A stretch of DNA of 64,000 nucleotides, taken from NCBI RefSeq assembly GCF_009821115.1, contig NZ_VYTY01000004.1, positions 214,240 through 278,239 on the forward strand, in the 5' to 3' direction. The DNA comes from Nitrincola alkalisediminis (GTDB lineage: Bacteria; Pseudomonadota; Gammaproteobacteria; Pseudomonadales; Balneatricaceae). The position numbers and the translations under genes are program-made. Below, in pieces: positions 7,766 to 18,180 of the stretch (the stretch's first letter is position 1; each line of letters opens with the position of its first letter). The notes beneath the pieces are model-generated. The model ran no database searches and was not told the origin of the DNA. It worked only from the letters and a program-made list of their open reading frames with translations.

Positions 7766-9130
7766 ATGCCCTCATTTAGCTCAATACATGGGAGCTGGTC
7801 TCATCGCTGGGTGTTCATTCTGGCAGTCACTGGCTCATCGGTTGGATTAGGAAATATCTGGAAATTTCCCTACATGGCGGGCGAGAATGGGGGCGGCACC
7901 TTTTTATTAATTTACATCATTTGTGTTTGTCTTATTGGCTTCCCTCTCATGATGGCGGAGATCGTCATCGGGCGGCACGGACGTTTGAGTCCTGTCAATT
8001 CATTAAAAGCTGTCGCTCTGTTCTCCAATCAAGACCCGCGCTGGCGCTACCTTGGCAGCATGGGGATGTTTACGGGTTTTTTGATTTTTTCCTTTTACTC
8101 CGTTGTCGCTGCATGGATTTTGCATTACCTGCTGGCCCTTTTGACAGGTCGTATTGCGGATGTGGGTGTAGATCAAGCGACACGTTACTTCGGTGAGTTG
8201 CTGCTGAATACAGAGGCCTTGTTAGTCGGTCATACATTTTTTGTCTGCTTGGTTGTATGGGTTCTAAGTTTCGGTGTGCGTCGAGGGCTTGATCGAGCCA
8301 TTCGATACATGATGCCAGTTTTGATTATGTTGCTGATTATGTTGGTTGTCTATGCAACCAGCACAGGCTATATGCCGCATGCCATCACTTTTCTGTTTCA
8401 TTTTGATTGGTATTATGTGACGGCTGAGGTGTTGCTGGTCGCAATGGGGCATGCGTTTTTCACCCTATCATTGGGTATGGGGACGGTAATGGCGTATGGC
8501 GCGTATTTGTCGGGAAAAGAGTCAATCGGGCGTTCAGTGGTCATGATCGGGGCGTTGGATACATTGATAGCAATTTTGGTTGGATTGGCTATCTTTCCCA
8601 TCGTGTTTGCCTATCAAATGGCTCCCGCCACTGGGCCTAGTTTATTGTTTGTTTCCCTTCCGGTTGTGTTTGCGCAAATGCCTGGAGGGCAAGTCATTGG
8701 TTTTATGTTCTTTTTAATGGTTGCACTGACGGCTTGGTCTTCCGCCATTTCATTGATGGAACCGATTACAGCATGGATGATCGAAAAGTTTCGTGTACAG
8801 CGTCATCAAGCTGCCGTGTTGATGGGGTTTGCCGCTTGGGTGTTGGGTGTGGCAACGCTCTACTCCTTTGGGGCCTTGTCACATTGGACAGTCTTTTCAT
8901 TGAACCTGTTTGATCTACTTAATGTTGTGACTACAAATCTTCTTTTACCCATCGGTGGCATGCTATTGGCGATCTTTTCTGGCTGGTTTATGTCTGAATC
9001 CATGGCTAAAAAAGAATTAAATTTACCCGAAAATGGTGTCTTTGAAATTTGGCAGGGGTGTATTCGCTTTATTGTCCCGACTGCAATAGGCGTCATCTTT
9101 GTAATGAATCTGTATAATGTCGTTTTGTAG
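7766..9130 (+). CDS. Sodium-dependent transporter, SNF/NSS family
   Basis: A 454-residue membrane protein with about 11-12 hydrophobic segments. The N-terminal motif GSSVGLGNIWKFPYMAGENG is the NSS (SLC6/LeuT) signature in the first transmembrane helix, where Na+ and substrate are bound. Bacterial members import amino acids or other small amines with sodium. ATG 7766 is chosen because the product then begins just before the conserved first helix; longer frames add sequence overlapping smpB. The substrate is not predictable from the sequence. Confidence 0.93.
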   Translation: MPSFSSIHGSWSHRWVFILAVTGSSVGLGNIWKFPYMAGENGGGTFLLIYIICVCLIGFPLMMAEIVIGRHGRLSPVNSLKAVALFSNQDPRWRYLGSMGMFTGFLIFSFYSVVAAWILHYLLALLTGRIADVGVDQATRYFGELLLNTEALLVGHTFFVCLVVWVLSFGVRRGLDRAIRYMMPVLIMLLIMLVVYATSTGYMPHAITFLFHFDWYYVTAEVLLVAMGHAFFTLSLGMGTVMAYGAYLSGKESIGRSVVMIGALDTLIAILVGLAIFPIVFAYQMAPATGPSLLFVSLPVVFAQMPGGQVIGFMFFLMVALTAWSSAISLMEPITAWMIEKFRVQRHQAAVLMGFAAWVLGVATLYSFGALSHWTVFSLNLFDLLNVVTTNLLLPIGGMLLAIFSGWFMSESMAKKELNLPENGVFEIWQGCIRFIVPTAIGVIFVMNLYNVVL

Positions 9131-9153
9131 TTTAGCCAGCGGATCTAAAACGG

Positions 9154-9594
9154 ATGACAGAAGTCCATAAAACAGCACTAGTACTGCATACAGCTGAGCA
9201 AATGTTTGACCTTATCAATGATGTTGCTCGCTACCCTGACTTTGTACCTTGGTGCTCAAAAGTTGAAGTTAAGCATGATACAGCAGACTCAATAGAGGCT
9301 ACACTCTATGTCTCTAAGGCTGGCCTTAACTATCATTTCACGACCCGAAACTCCAAAAAACGCCCTGTCTATATGGATATGGCATTGGTCGAAGGACCTT
9401 TTTCAGCGTTTAGTGCCGTGTGGACGCTGACTCCCTTGAGCGATGAGGCTTGTAAAGTTGAGTTCTCAATGAAGTTTGATTTTTCGGGTAAGTTGGCGAG
9501 CTTTGCAATGGGCAAGGTGTTTAATTCTGTGGCAACCACGATGGTCGATGTGTTTGTGCAAAGAGCCGATGAGTTATACGGATCAGGTTTTTAG
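9154..9594 (+). CDS. ratA: RatA, Coq10/START-domain protein
   Basis: A 146-residue protein of the polyketide cyclase/Coq10 (START-like) family with the characteristic start TAEQMFDLINDVARYPDFVPWC. Homologues in proteobacteria (RatA/YfjG) lie next to rnfH and smpB, as here. E. coli RatA was reported to interfere with 70S formation, while related proteins bind ubiquinone; which activity applies is unsettled. It is 13 bp upstream of rnfH and probably co-transcribed with it. Confidence 0.93.
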   Translation: MTEVHKTALVLHTAEQMFDLINDVARYPDFVPWCSKVEVKHDTADSIEATLYVSKAGLNYHFTTRNSKKRPVYMDMALVEGPFSAFSAVWTLTPLSDEACKVEFSMKFDFSGKLASFAMGKVFNSVATTMVDVFVQRADELYGSGF

Positions 9595-9607
9595 GAGATG
9601 AGCAGCC

Positions 9608-9916
9608 ATGATTAAGGTTGAGGTGGCGTATGCCATGCCAAATGAGCAAAAAATCATTGCAGTGAATGTAAGCGACAATACAACAATATTTGAGGCAGTG
9701 GTTCAGTCGAAGATTGTTGAGGCGTTTCCAGAAATCGATGTCGAAACGGCTCCGATGGGGATCTTTAGTAAGTCAGTTAAAGATGTCAAAAACACCCTAG
9801 TGCGTGAAGGCGATCGTATAGAAATATATCGGCCTCTGATTGCGGATCCTAAAGAGATTCGAGCACGCAAGGCCGCTGAAAAAGCAAAGCACGAAAAGGC
9901 CAACCAAAACAATTAG
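9608..9916 (+). CDS. rnfH: RnfH family ubiquitin-fold protein
   Basis: A 102-residue RnfH/YfjF-type protein: IKVEVAYAMPNEQKI at the N-terminus, a beta-grasp core, then GDRIEIYRPLIADPKEIRARKA, the family signature, and a charged lysine/alanine-rich tail. The cellular role is not well defined; it forms an antitoxin-like pair name with RatA only by neighbourhood. A GGAG-type ribosome site (TTAGGAGATG) precedes the start. The gene is convergent with bamE. Confidence 0.93.
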   Translation: MIKVEVAYAMPNEQKIIAVNVSDNTTIFEAVVQSKIVEAFPEIDVETAPMGIFSKSVKDVKNTLVREGDRIEIYRPLIADPKEIRARKAAEKAKHEKANQNN

Positions 9917-9945
9917 TTCTGGTTGGCGTTCGTAAAAGGCATTAC

Positions 9946-10275
9946 TTACTGAGCGGGAACCGAAGATGGTTTATAATCTCCAGTAATGCCAGATAAGCGG
10001 CCATCTTCAAAGAAAAGGGTTACCCGTTCTTTTGATGTTTTTTTGCCGCCTTTTTTAAGGCTGTAAATGTAATCCCAGCGCTCGTCGTTGAATGTATCTG
10101 TGACAAGGGGGGTACCTAATACAAACCTAACTTGGTTGTACGTCATTCCGGGCCGGAGCTGGTCAACCATCTCTTGAGTGACTATATTTCCTTGAGGGAT
10201 ATCAATTTTATATACCCCTGGAAAACATCCGGAAATTAATAAGGTGGTTAACAGGACAGTTAAAACTTTGCGCAT
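9946..10275 (-). CDS. bamE: Outer membrane assembly lipoprotein BamE (SmpA/OmlA)
   Basis: A 109-residue lipoprotein of the BAM complex that inserts beta-barrel proteins into the outer membrane. The signal peptide [17 protein letters not shown] ends in a lipobox (ISGC) with the lipidated cysteine at 17. The mature part has [23 protein letters not shown] and a later WDYIYS, the conserved BamE core. The start was moved to the ATG at 10275 because the longer frame puts 11 extra residues before a good signal peptide. It is divergent from fur, the usual arrangement. Confidence 0.95.
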   Translation of the reverse strand: MRKVLTVLLTTLLISGCFPGVYKIDIPQGNIVTQEMVDQLRPGMTYNQVRFVLGTPLVTDTFNDERWDYIYSLKKGGKKTSKERVTLFFEDGRLSGITGDYKPSSVPAQ

Positions 10276-10364
10276 TTGTAAATAACTTCCACTTTGCTGT
10301 CTAAACATTGATAATGAAGTCTACCACCGCATAACCCAAACCGCATAGTGAATAGAGACAGATT

Positions 10365-10784
10365 ATGGCACTCGAAAATCAAGAACTCCGTAAAGCGGGT
10401 CTTAAAGTCACCTTACCTAGGGTAAAAATCTACCAGCTTTTAGAAAAAGCCGGAGAAAGTGAGCACTTTAGTGCAGAAGATATCTATAAGATGTTGATGG
10501 AGCAAGGTGAGGATGTTGGCCTCGCAACCGTTTATCGTGTGTTAACTCAATTTGAATCCGCCGGTTTAGTGTGTCGTCATCATTTTGAGGGCGGTCATTC
10601 CGTCTTTGAGTTGGCACGAGATGATGATCATGACCACATGGTTTGTATTAAAACTGGGAGAGTCAGCGAATTCACGGATCCAAGATTGAATGCTCTCTTA
10701 GATGAAATTGCCAAGGCAAACGGCTTTAACATCTCAGATAGAACTCTATATCTGTACGGGCAGTTTGAAGACGATAAAGCGTAA
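10365..10784 (+). CDS. fur: Ferric uptake regulator Fur
   Basis: A 139-residue Fur repressor: N-terminal winged helix (residues 1-85; GLKVTLPRVKIYQLLE, VGLATVYRVLTQFE) and C-terminal metal/dimer domain with HHFEGG, the DDDHDHMV metal site and a C-terminal LYLYGQFE. The usual first CxxC after the HDHM motif is CIKT here, so the structural-zinc cysteine pair is incomplete; Pseudomonas Fur likewise lacks it. It represses iron-uptake genes with Fe2+. A Fur box at 42637-42657 is a likely target inside this window. Confidence 0.96.
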   Translation: MALENQELRKAGLKVTLPRVKIYQLLEKAGESEHFSAEDIYKMLMEQGEDVGLATVYRVLTQFESAGLVCRHHFEGGHSVFELARDDDHDHMVCIKTGRVSEFTDPRLNALLDEIAKANGFNISDRTLYLYGQFEDDKA

Positions 10785-10798
10785 AAGGAAGGTTGGAA

Positions 10799-10826
10799 AA
10801 AGCGGGTAAGAATGCTTACCCGCTTT
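10799..10826. terminator. Terminator between fur and recN
   Basis: A 12-bp perfect stem AAAGCGGGTAAG / CTTACCCGCTTT with loop AATG lies just after fur. It has a short T-stretch on one side and an A-stretch on the other, so it could serve both convergent genes. Confidence 0.75.
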
Positions 10827-10903
10827 GTTCTCTGTTGCTTGAAGGGCGTCTAGCAGAAAGGGATTTTGAATCGTTACACTGATGTGAATAAACAGCGTAA
10901 TTG

Positions 10904-12571
10904 TTAATGAACTCGAAGCATTTCCCTTGCATGCTCAAAGGACGTGTCCGTGAGTTCAATTCCTCCTAGCATTCGTGCCACTTCGTGCACTCTTCTATCA
11001 TCACTTAGAACATCAATTCGCGTTTGCGTCTGATTTTTTTGACTTGTTTTACTCACGAAGAGATGCTGGTGCCCCTGAGAGGCAACTTGAGGCTGGTGTG
11101 TCACGCATAAAACTTGAGTGCGCTCGCCAAGCTTTCTAAGCATGCGTCCAACGACCTCTGCTATCGCTCCACCAATGCCCACATCGACTTCATCAAAGAC
11201 CAGCGTGGGTGTATTAGATGTTTCGGCAGTGACCACCTGAATGGCAAGGCTGATACGAGACAGCTCACCACCAGATGCAACTTTGGCAAGCGGTTTAGCT
11301 TTTTGGCCTTTGTTAGTGCTAATTAAGAATTCAACCTCTTCCAAGCCCGCAGCACTGTAGGTGTTTTGAGCCAATGGTGTTAGTTGAACTGAGAAGTGTG
11401 CGGCAAGCATACCCAGAGTGTGTAATTGACTATCAACGGCTTTGCTAAGCTTTTCAGCAAATTGCTGTCTCTTTTTACTTAGGTTTTCGGCCTGTTTAAG
11501 GTACGCTGCTAAGGCGAGGTCTACTTCTGCTTTAAGTTCGGCTATTGCTTCATCTGAGCGGCTGATGTTGCTCATTTCATCTTGTAATTGTCGATGTAAA
11601 GCGGGCAGTTGTTCGGGCAATACTCGATGTTTGCGAGCGACATCATAGATGCTGGTTAAGCGCTCAGTCACTTCTTGCAAACGTTCAGGATTGATTTCAA
11701 CGCTGTCGACATAATGTCGAATTTCGTGTCCCGCTTCATCGATTTGAATCAACGCACTGTTGAGCAATTCATTGGCTTGTAGCAAACGTGGCGACTGGCT
11801 TTGCATGTTGTCAAGCAGTTGTAAGCAGTGGTTCAAAATTGCGATGGCATTTTCGTCTTCACTGTCACTGGTTAATGCCAGTAACTGATGACCAGAGCGA
11901 AGAATATCTCCCGCATTTTCGAGCCTTTGCTGTTCTTCTTCTAGGTCCGATAATTCGGCTTCGGTTAAGCTAAGTTGCTCCAGTTCTTCGAGTTGATAGC
12001 TAAGTAATTGGATTCGGGCGTTTTTTTCGCTGCTTTGCTCTGTTGCGACCTTTAGTTCGTTTTGTAAGTGATGCCAGCGTAAGAAGTGACGTTTAACGTC
12101 TTCCGCTAGGGGAGTATGGTTGGCATAGGCATCCAATAAGACGCGGTGATGATCTTTTTTAAGTAAACGTTGATGTTCGTGTTGACCATGAATATCCACC
12201 AAAAGCTGCCCCAATTCTTTAAGCATGGCTAAGGGAGTGGGCTGACCATTGATATAGCTTCGGCTACGACCTTCGTTCGTGATAATGCGTCTGACAAGGC
12301 ATTCTGAGTCCTGCTCAAGATCATGCTCTTTAAGCCAATTGAGTGCTTCGGGAATCTGGGTGATGTCATAGCTGGCTGCAATCTCGGCGCGCTCAGCGCC
12401 AACCCTGACGGTGTCTGAATCGGCGCGATCACCCAGGGTTAGGCCCAATGCGTCAAGCATGATGGACTTACCTGCGCCGGTTTCCCCGCTAATGACCGTC
12501 ATTCCAGTATTTAGGTCTAAGTCAAGGCGTTCAACAATGGCAAAATTTCGGATTGATAATTGGGTCAGCAT
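10904..12571 (-). CDS. recN: DNA repair ATPase RecN
   Basis: A 555-residue SMC-like protein of double-strand break repair. Walker A GETGAGKSIML is near residue 30, followed by long coiled coils, and the C-terminal part has KVASGGELSRISLA (ABC signature), TLVFDEVDVGIGG (Walker B) and CVTHQPQVAS. ATG 12571 (MLTQLSIRNFAIVE) matches RecN N-termini; an upstream GTG would add four residues. A LexA-like box 10 bp upstream indicates SOS induction, as in E. coli. It is divergent from grpE. Confidence 0.97.
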   Translation of the reverse strand: MLTQLSIRNFAIVERLDLDLNTGMTVISGETGAGKSIMLDALGLTLGDRADSDTVRVGAERAEIAASYDITQIPEALNWLKEHDLEQDSECLVRRIITNEGRSRSYINGQPTPLAMLKELGQLLVDIHGQHEHQRLLKKDHHRVLLDAYANHTPLAEDVKRHFLRWHHLQNELKVATEQSSEKNARIQLLSYQLEELEQLSLTEAELSDLEEEQQRLENAGDILRSGHQLLALTSDSEDENAIAILNHCLQLLDNMQSQSPRLLQANELLNSALIQIDEAGHEIRHYVDSVEINPERLQEVTERLTSIYDVARKHRVLPEQLPALHRQLQDEMSNISRSDEAIAELKAEVDLALAAYLKQAENLSKKRQQFAEKLSKAVDSQLHTLGMLAAHFSVQLTPLAQNTYSAAGLEEVEFLISTNKGQKAKPLAKVASGGELSRISLAIQVVTAETSNTPTLVFDEVDVGIGGAIAEVVGRMLRKLGERTQVLCVTHQPQVASQGHQHLFVSKTSQKNQTQTRIDVLSDDRRVHEVARMLGGIELTDTSFEHAREMLRVH

Positions 12572-12581
12572 GATGGTCAAC

Positions 12582-12601
12582 ACATGGTTATTTATACAGT
12601 A
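12582..12601 (-). promoter_or_regulatory. LexA (SOS) box upstream of recN
   Basis: On the minus strand the site reads tactgtataaataaccatgt. The left half TACTGTAT is perfect and the right half is degenerate (CCAT for ACAG). E. coli recN has a box with the same kind of degenerate right half. It lies 10 bp before the recN ATG. Confidence 0.75.
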
Positions 12602-12663
12602 GTTAATGTATAAGCCATTTTGAAAAAACGCGCAAGTCTTGAGTGAAAAAACTTTTGCTAGCC

Positions 12664-12691
12664 CTTGAAGACGAGCCTGATGCCCCCATCT
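12664..12691 (+). promoter_or_regulatory. Sigma-32 heat-shock promoter of grpE
   Basis: CTTGAA (12664-12669) followed, 14 bp later, by CCCCATCT (12684-12691) fits the sigma-32 consensus CTTGAAA / CCCCATNT. It lies about 50 bp upstream of the grpE start. Confidence 0.85.
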
Positions 12692-12742
12692 AGGGTAATA
12701 ACTTTTTTGCGGGTTTTTTGATTAGTTAATGGGAGAAGTAAG

Positions 12743-13357
12743 ATGGCGACTGAGCAACAGAAGCAGTCTGAACAGCAGCATGCAGAGTCACGTGATGAGA
12801 ATTTAGTCGATCAGGTTGAGTCTTCTGTAAACGAGGCCGATCTTGCTGAAGAGATCAGCGAAGCATCTGCGCAACAGGGAGCAGAGCCAGCTGAGTTGCT
12901 TGTGTTGGCACAAGCGCGTATTGATGAATTGACCCACGAATTGAGTGAACAAAAATTAAGAACAGCGGCCGAAGTTCAAAATATTCGCCGTCGTGCAGAA
13001 CAAGATGTCGAAAAAGCGCATAAATTCGCACTGGATAAGTTCGCTCAAGAATTGCTGCCTGTTGTTGATAGTTTGGAAAGAGCAATTGATGCCTGCCAAG
13101 CGGAAGATGATGCGACGGTAGCGTTACGCGAAGGGGTGGAGATGACCCTAACGCTTTTCTTAAATAGCGTTGCCAAGTTCAACCTAGAGCCTGTCAATCC
13201 GATTGAGCAGCCTTTTGATCCCGAGTTGCATCAGGCCATTTCAATGGTAGATGTTCCAAATATGGCGGCGAATACAGTGGTTTCTGTGATGCAGAAGGGC
13301 TACACGCTGAATGGACGCTTAGTGCGCCCTGCCATGGTCGTTGTTGCAAAAGGTTAA
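12743..13357 (+). CDS. grpE: Nucleotide exchange factor GrpE
   Basis: A 204-residue GrpE. An acidic, Glu/Gln-rich N-terminus (residues 1-45) precedes a long coiled-coil helix (AELLVLAQARIDELTHELSE) with the family signature RTAAEVQNIRRRAEQDVEKA, and the C-terminal beta domain ends NGRLVRPAMVVVAK. GrpE drives ADP release from DnaK. A GGGAGAAG ribosome site precedes the ATG. It is the first gene of the heat-shock cluster and has its own sigma-32 promoter. Confidence 0.97.
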   Translation: MATEQQKQSEQQHAESRDENLVDQVESSVNEADLAEEISEASAQQGAEPAELLVLAQARIDELTHELSEQKLRTAAEVQNIRRRAEQDVEKAHKFALDKFAQELLPVVDSLERAIDACQAEDDATVALREGVEMTLTLFLNSVAKFNLEPVNPIEQPFDPELHQAISMVDVPNMAANTVVSVMQKGYTLNGRLVRPAMVVVAKG

Positions 13358-13365
13358 TTTTTAGG

Positions 13366-13393
13366 CTTGAAATGTCTTGATTAAACCCCATAT
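13366..13393 (+). promoter_or_regulatory. Sigma-32 heat-shock promoter of dnaK
   Basis: CTTGAAA (13366-13372), a 13-bp spacer, then CCCCATAT (13386-13393) is an essentially consensus sigma-32 promoter in the grpE-dnaK gap, giving dnaK a second heat-shock start. Confidence 0.88.
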
Positions 13394-13474
13394 ACACATC
13401 ATCGAAAAAATACGTTTTTACAACGATTACAGAATTTAAACCGCACGGCGGTTATGAAACAGACGGAGCATAAA

Positions 13475-15391
13475 ATGGGCAGAATTATCGGTATTGATTT
13501 AGGTACAACCAACTCATGCGTTGCAATTCTTGATGGCGACAAAACACGCGTAATCGAAAACGCAGAAGGGGATCGTACCACTCCATCGATTATCGCCTTT
13601 ACGAACGATGGCGAGACGCTTGTGGGCCAGTCTGCCAAACGTCAGGCGGTGACCAACCCAGACAACACGCTATTCGCGATCAAGCGACTGATTGGTCGTC
13701 GTTTTGAAGACGATGTCGTGCAAAAAGATATCAAGATGGTGCCGTACAAAATTGTCAAAGCTGACAATGGCGATGCTTGGGTACAAGTACGCGACAAAAA
13801 AATGGCACCACCACAGGTCTCTGCAGAGATCCTGAAAAAAATGAAAAAAACCGCTGAAGACTTCCTAGGTGAAGCCGTAACCGAAGCGGTTATTACAGTA
13901 CCGGCTTACTTCAATGATTCTCAGCGTCAAGCAACAAAAGATGCGGGTCGTATTGCAGGCTTAGAAGTTAAACGTATCATCAACGAGCCAACGGCTGCGG
14001 CTTTGGCGTACGGTATGGACCAGTCTAAAGGCGATAAAACCATCGCTGTATTTGACTTGGGTGGCGGTACTTTCGACGTCTCAATCATTGAGATTGCCGA
14101 TGTTGATGGTGAGCATCAATTCGAAGTGTTGGCGACAAACGGTGATACCTTCTTGGGTGGTGAAGATTTCGACTTAGCAATCATTAACTACTTGGCGGAT
14201 CAGTTTAAGAAAGAATCGGGTATTGATCTGCATAATGATCCTTTAGCGCTACAGCGTTTGAAAGAAGCGGCTGAAAAAGCAAAAGTAGAATTGTCATCAT
14301 CACAGCAAACCGATGTGAATTTACCGTACATCACCGCAGACGCAAGTGGTCCAAAACACTTAAACGTTAAGCTGACACGTGCTAAATTGGAATCCTTGGT
14401 TGAAGATTTGGTTGAGCGTTCATTAGAGCCTTGCCGCATTGCGATGAAAGATGCAGGTTTATCAGCGTCTGAAATCAACGAAGTCATTCTCGTTGGCGGT
14501 CAGACACGTATGCCACTGGTGCAAAAGCGTGTTAGTGAGTTCTTTGGTAAAGAGCCACGCAAAGACGTCAACCCAGATGAGGCTGTTGCGATTGGTGCGG
14601 CGATTCAGGGCGCGGTACTGTCCGGTGACGTAAAAGACGTTCTCTTGCTCGACGTAACACCTTTAAGCTTGGGTATTGAGACCATGGGTGGGGTTGCGAC
14701 GCCGCTGATTGAGAAAAACACTACGATTCCAACCAAAAAATCTCAGGTGTTCTCAACCGCGGATGACAATCAAACAGCGGTAACGATTCATGTTGTTCAG
14801 GGTGAGCGTAAGCAAGCGTCACAAAACAAGTCGTTGGGACGTTTCGATTTGGCAGATATTCCACCAGCACCTCGTGGCGTACCGCAAATTGAAGTGACGT
14901 TCGACATCGATGCCAACGGTATCTTGAACGTGTCTGCGAAGGATAAAGCGACTGGCAAGCAACAGTCTATCGTGATCAAAGCCTCTTCAGGTTTGAGCGA
15001 TGACGAAGTTGAGCAAATGGTACGCGATGCTGAGGCGCATGCTGAAGAAGACCGTAAGTTTGAAGAGTTGTCACAAGCACGTAACCAAGGCGATGCCATG
15101 GTTCACACCGCTAAGAAGACTCTAAAAGATGCGGGCGATAAAGTGTCTGCAGACGAAAAAACCAACATTGAAAGTGCTATTTCTGCACTTGAAGACGTCC
15201 TAAAAGGCGACGACAAGGCTGAGATTGAAAGCAAAACTGAAGCACTGACTGAAGCGATTTCAGCTGTGGCTCAAAAAATGTATGCAGATGCCGCCGCTGC
15301 TGAGGGAGCATCTGATGCAGGTGCTGAACAAAAGCCTGCCGATGATGTGGTTGATGCAGAGTTTGAAGAAGTTAAGGATGATAAAAAGTAA
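13475..15391 (+). CDS. dnaK: Chaperone DnaK (Hsp70)
   Basis: A 638-residue Hsp70. The ATPase domain starts [17 protein letters not shown], with [14 protein letters not shown] ([12 protein letters not shown]), [11 protein letters not shown] and the linker [16 protein letters not shown]; the substrate domain and a disordered acidic tail (EVKDDKK) follow. The ATG at 13475 is preferred to one 7 codons upstream because GGAG is correctly spaced and family proteins start here. It works with GrpE and DnaJ encoded on either side. Codon use looks strongly optimised, as expected of an abundant protein. Confidence 0.98.
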   Translation: MGRIIGIDLGTTNSCVAILDGDKTRVIENAEGDRTTPSIIAFTNDGETLVGQSAKRQAVTNPDNTLFAIKRLIGRRFEDDVVQKDIKMVPYKIVKADNGDAWVQVRDKKMAPPQVSAEILKKMKKTAEDFLGEAVTEAVITVPAYFNDSQRQATKDAGRIAGLEVKRIINEPTAAALAYGMDQSKGDKTIAVFDLGGGTFDVSIIEIADVDGEHQFEVLATNGDTFLGGEDFDLAIINYLADQFKKESGIDLHNDPLALQRLKEAAEKAKVELSSSQQTDVNLPYITADASGPKHLNVKLTRAKLESLVEDLVERSLEPCRIAMKDAGLSASEINEVILVGGQTRMPLVQKRVSEFFGKEPRKDVNPDEAVAIGAAIQGAVLSGDVKDVLLLDVTPLSLGIETMGGVATPLIEKNTTIPTKKSQVFSTADDNQTAVTIHVVQGERKQASQNKSLGRFDLADIPPAPRGVPQIEVTFDIDANGILNVSAKDKATGKQQSIVIKASSGLSDDEVEQMVRDAEAHAEEDRKFEELSQARNQGDAMVHTAKKTLKDAGDKVSADEKTNIESAISALEDVLKGDDKAEIESKTEALTEAISAVAQKMYADAAAAEGASDAGAEQKPADDVVDAEFEEVKDDKK

Positions 15392-15425
15392 GCATCCGCG
15401 GCTGTAAAGTACAAATGTGTGGCAG

Positions 15426-15443
15426 CGCGGGCAAAGGCCCGCG
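15426..15443 (+). terminator. Hairpin in the dnaK-dnaJ gap
   Basis: CGCGGGC AAAG GCCCGCG forms a 7-bp GC stem with a 4-nt loop. It is followed by TTGTCG rather than a T-tract, so it is more likely an attenuator or an mRNA-stability element that lowers dnaJ relative to dnaK than a full terminator. Confidence 0.5.
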
Positions 15444-15496
15444 TTGTCGTGTCCGGCTCCCGGAGGAGTCATAGATAACCGGATCAGATTCGGACT

Positions 15497-16624
15497 ATGT
15501 CAAAAACAGACTACTACGAACTACTGGGTGTCTCTCGTGATGCCTCAGACCGCGATATCAAAAAAGCGTATCGCCGTCTTGCAATGAAATATCATCCGGA
15601 TCGTAATCCCGGAGATAAAGAGTCAGAAGATAAATTCAAAGAGCTAAGCGAAGCCTACGAAGTCTTGTCTGACAATCAGAAAAAAGCGGCCTATGACCGA
15701 TTTGGTCATGCGGGTGTTGATGGTCAAGCCGGTGGCTTTGGCGGAGGCGGTGGCTTTGAAGGTAACTTCTCAGATATCTTTGGCGATGTCTTTGGGGATA
15801 TCTTCGGTGGAGGGCAGCGTCGCAGCAGTGTGCAGCGAGGTGCCGATCTACGTTACAACCTAGACCTTACGCTTGAAGAAGCCGTACGTGGTTGTGAAAA
15901 AAGTTTGCGCGTACCTTCTTTGGCCAGTTGCGACGTCTGCAACGGCAGTGGTGCGAAACCTGGAACCAGTGCTAAAACCTGTTCAACCTGTGGTGGTGTG
16001 GGTCAGGTTAGAATGCAGCAGGGGTTTTTCTCTGTTCAGCAAACCTGTCCTACCTGTCATGGCTCGGGCAAGATTATTCCAGATCCTTGCACAGCGTGTC
16101 ATGGGCATGGACGTGTTGAAAAGGTCAAAACGCTTCAGGTTAAAATTCCTGCAGGTGTTGATACAGGTGATCGTATTCGCTTGGCCGGAGAAGGTGAAGC
16201 TGGCGCCAATGGTGGCCCAACGGGCGACTTGTATGTTCAGGTAAATGTCCGTGAACATCCGATCTTCCAGCGTGATGGAAAGCACTTATATTGTGAAGTT
16301 CCAATCAGCTTCGTGGATGCCGCACTCGGTGGCGAGCTTGACGTGCCAACATTGGATGGACGCGTCAAACTAAAAGTACCTGCGGAGACGCAAACCGGAA
16401 AGTTATTCCGCTTGCGTGGCAAAGGTATAACGCCAGTTCGCGGTGGTGGTGTGGGCGATTTGATGGTCAAAGTGATTGTTGAAACACCGGTTAATCTTAA
16501 CAGTCGTCAGAAAGAGCTCTTACGTGAGTTTCAGGATGCAACTGAAGAAGGGCAGCATAAGCACAGCCCCAAGCGTCACGGGTTTTTTGACTCGGTTAAG
16601 AAATTTTTTGAAGACATGACCTAA
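15497..16624 (+). CDS. dnaJ: Co-chaperone DnaJ (Hsp40)
   Basis: A 375-residue type I Hsp40. J domain at residues 1-70 with the HPD motif ([11 protein letters not shown]), a Gly/Phe-rich linker (about 75-115), four CxxCxGxG zinc repeats ([32 protein letters not shown]) and the C-terminal substrate domains. It stimulates DnaK ATPase and delivers substrates. It lies 105 bp after dnaK, separated by a hairpin, and 26 bp before dapB. Confidence 0.98.
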   Translation: MSKTDYYELLGVSRDASDRDIKKAYRRLAMKYHPDRNPGDKESEDKFKELSEAYEVLSDNQKKAAYDRFGHAGVDGQAGGFGGGGGFEGNFSDIFGDVFGDIFGGGQRRSSVQRGADLRYNLDLTLEEAVRGCEKSLRVPSLASCDVCNGSGAKPGTSAKTCSTCGGVGQVRMQQGFFSVQQTCPTCHGSGKIIPDPCTACHGHGRVEKVKTLQVKIPAGVDTGDRIRLAGEGEAGANGGPTGDLYVQVNVREHPIFQRDGKHLYCEVPISFVDAALGGELDVPTLDGRVKLKVPAETQTGKLFRLRGKGITPVRGGGVGDLMVKVIVETPVNLNSRQKELLREFQDATEEGQHKHSPKRHGFFDSVKKFFEDMT

Positions 16625-16641
16625 GCCATTAGGGGCAGTAA

Positions 16642-17460
<819 letters not shown>

Positions 17461-17470
17461 AGTAGGTTTC

Positions 17471-17502
17471 AGCAGACTCTCTATTCAATAAGCGAGTCTG
17501 CT
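17471..17502. terminator. Hairpin between dapB and the Nudix gene
   Basis: AGCAGACTC (17471-17479) pairs with GAGTCTGCT (17494-17502). It sits between two convergent genes, as expected for a shared terminator, but only CCTTT follows, so termination strength is uncertain. Confidence 0.5.
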
Positions 17503-17508
17503 GTGCCT

Positions 17509-18081
17509 TTACTGATGGCTCCCAAGTTCACAGTACCATTCTCCCGAGGCGTTACGTCCTATCTGTAAATGCCGCATTGGAAATATCCCTTCTTTTCGGT
17601 CTTCAAAATAAAAGCGCAATGCATTGGTGATGGTTGGAAAGGCGAGTTCGTCCCACGGAATCTCATCTTCAGAAAACAACTTCACCTCAAGTGACTCTTC
17701 ACTGACACTGAACTTTGGTTCGGGCAAGGTTGCCAGATAAATGATTTGTACCTGATCCACATGCAGTATGGAGGTTAGGGTGTAGAGTTTTTCGATATGA
17801 ACCTTTGCATTGGCTTCTTCGTAAGTCTCTCGAAGAGCAGCTTGCTCTGTTGATTCGCCATTTTCCATAAAGCCTGCTGGTAGCGTCCATAGTCCGTAGC
17901 GAGGCTCAATTGCGCGCTTGCACAGCAACACTTGGTTTTTGTAGACAGGAAGGCAGCCCGCAATGATGCGAGGGTTTTCATAATGCACAGTATGGCAGTG
18001 ATCACAAACATAGCGATGTCGGTTATCACCTGCGGGAATTTTATGTGAGACGTTCGCGCCGCACTGAGAGCAAAATTTCAT
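17509..18081 (-). CDS. Nudix hydrolase with zinc ribbon
   Basis: A 190-residue protein with an N-terminal zinc ribbon (FCSQCG...[15 protein letters not shown], four cysteines in CxxC pairs) of the NADH-pyrophosphatase type and a Nudix domain whose box reads [21 protein letters not shown]. The box keeps the metal-binding REx2EE core. It is shorter than NudC (about 260 residues) because it lacks the N-terminal domain, so the substrate may be a dinucleotide cofactor or ADP-ribose-like compound but cannot be fixed. Confidence 0.9.
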   Translation of the reverse strand: MKFCSQCGANVSHKIPAGDNRHRYVCDHCHTVHYENPRIIAGCLPVYKNQVLLCKRAIEPRYGLWTLPAGFMENGESTEQAALRETYEEANAKVHIEKLYTLTSILHVDQVQIIYLATLPEPKFSVSEESLEVKLFSEDEIPWDELAFPTITNALRFYFEDRKEGIFPMRHLQIGRNASGEWYCELGSHQ

Positions 18082-18180
18082 AGAATCTTCCTTTTTTATT
18101 CAACCGTATTTTAGACAGGAGAGAACGGACTAGTCGACCCCCTTTTTACGGGTTATCATGAATTAAGTTCAGGAGGTGGT

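Noticed and set aside
9900..9926. CCAACCA/TGGTTGG inverted repeat between rnfH and bamE
   Set aside because: Seven-bp stem with a mismatched 13-nt loop, overlapping the rnfH stop and without a T-tract; too weak to call a terminator.
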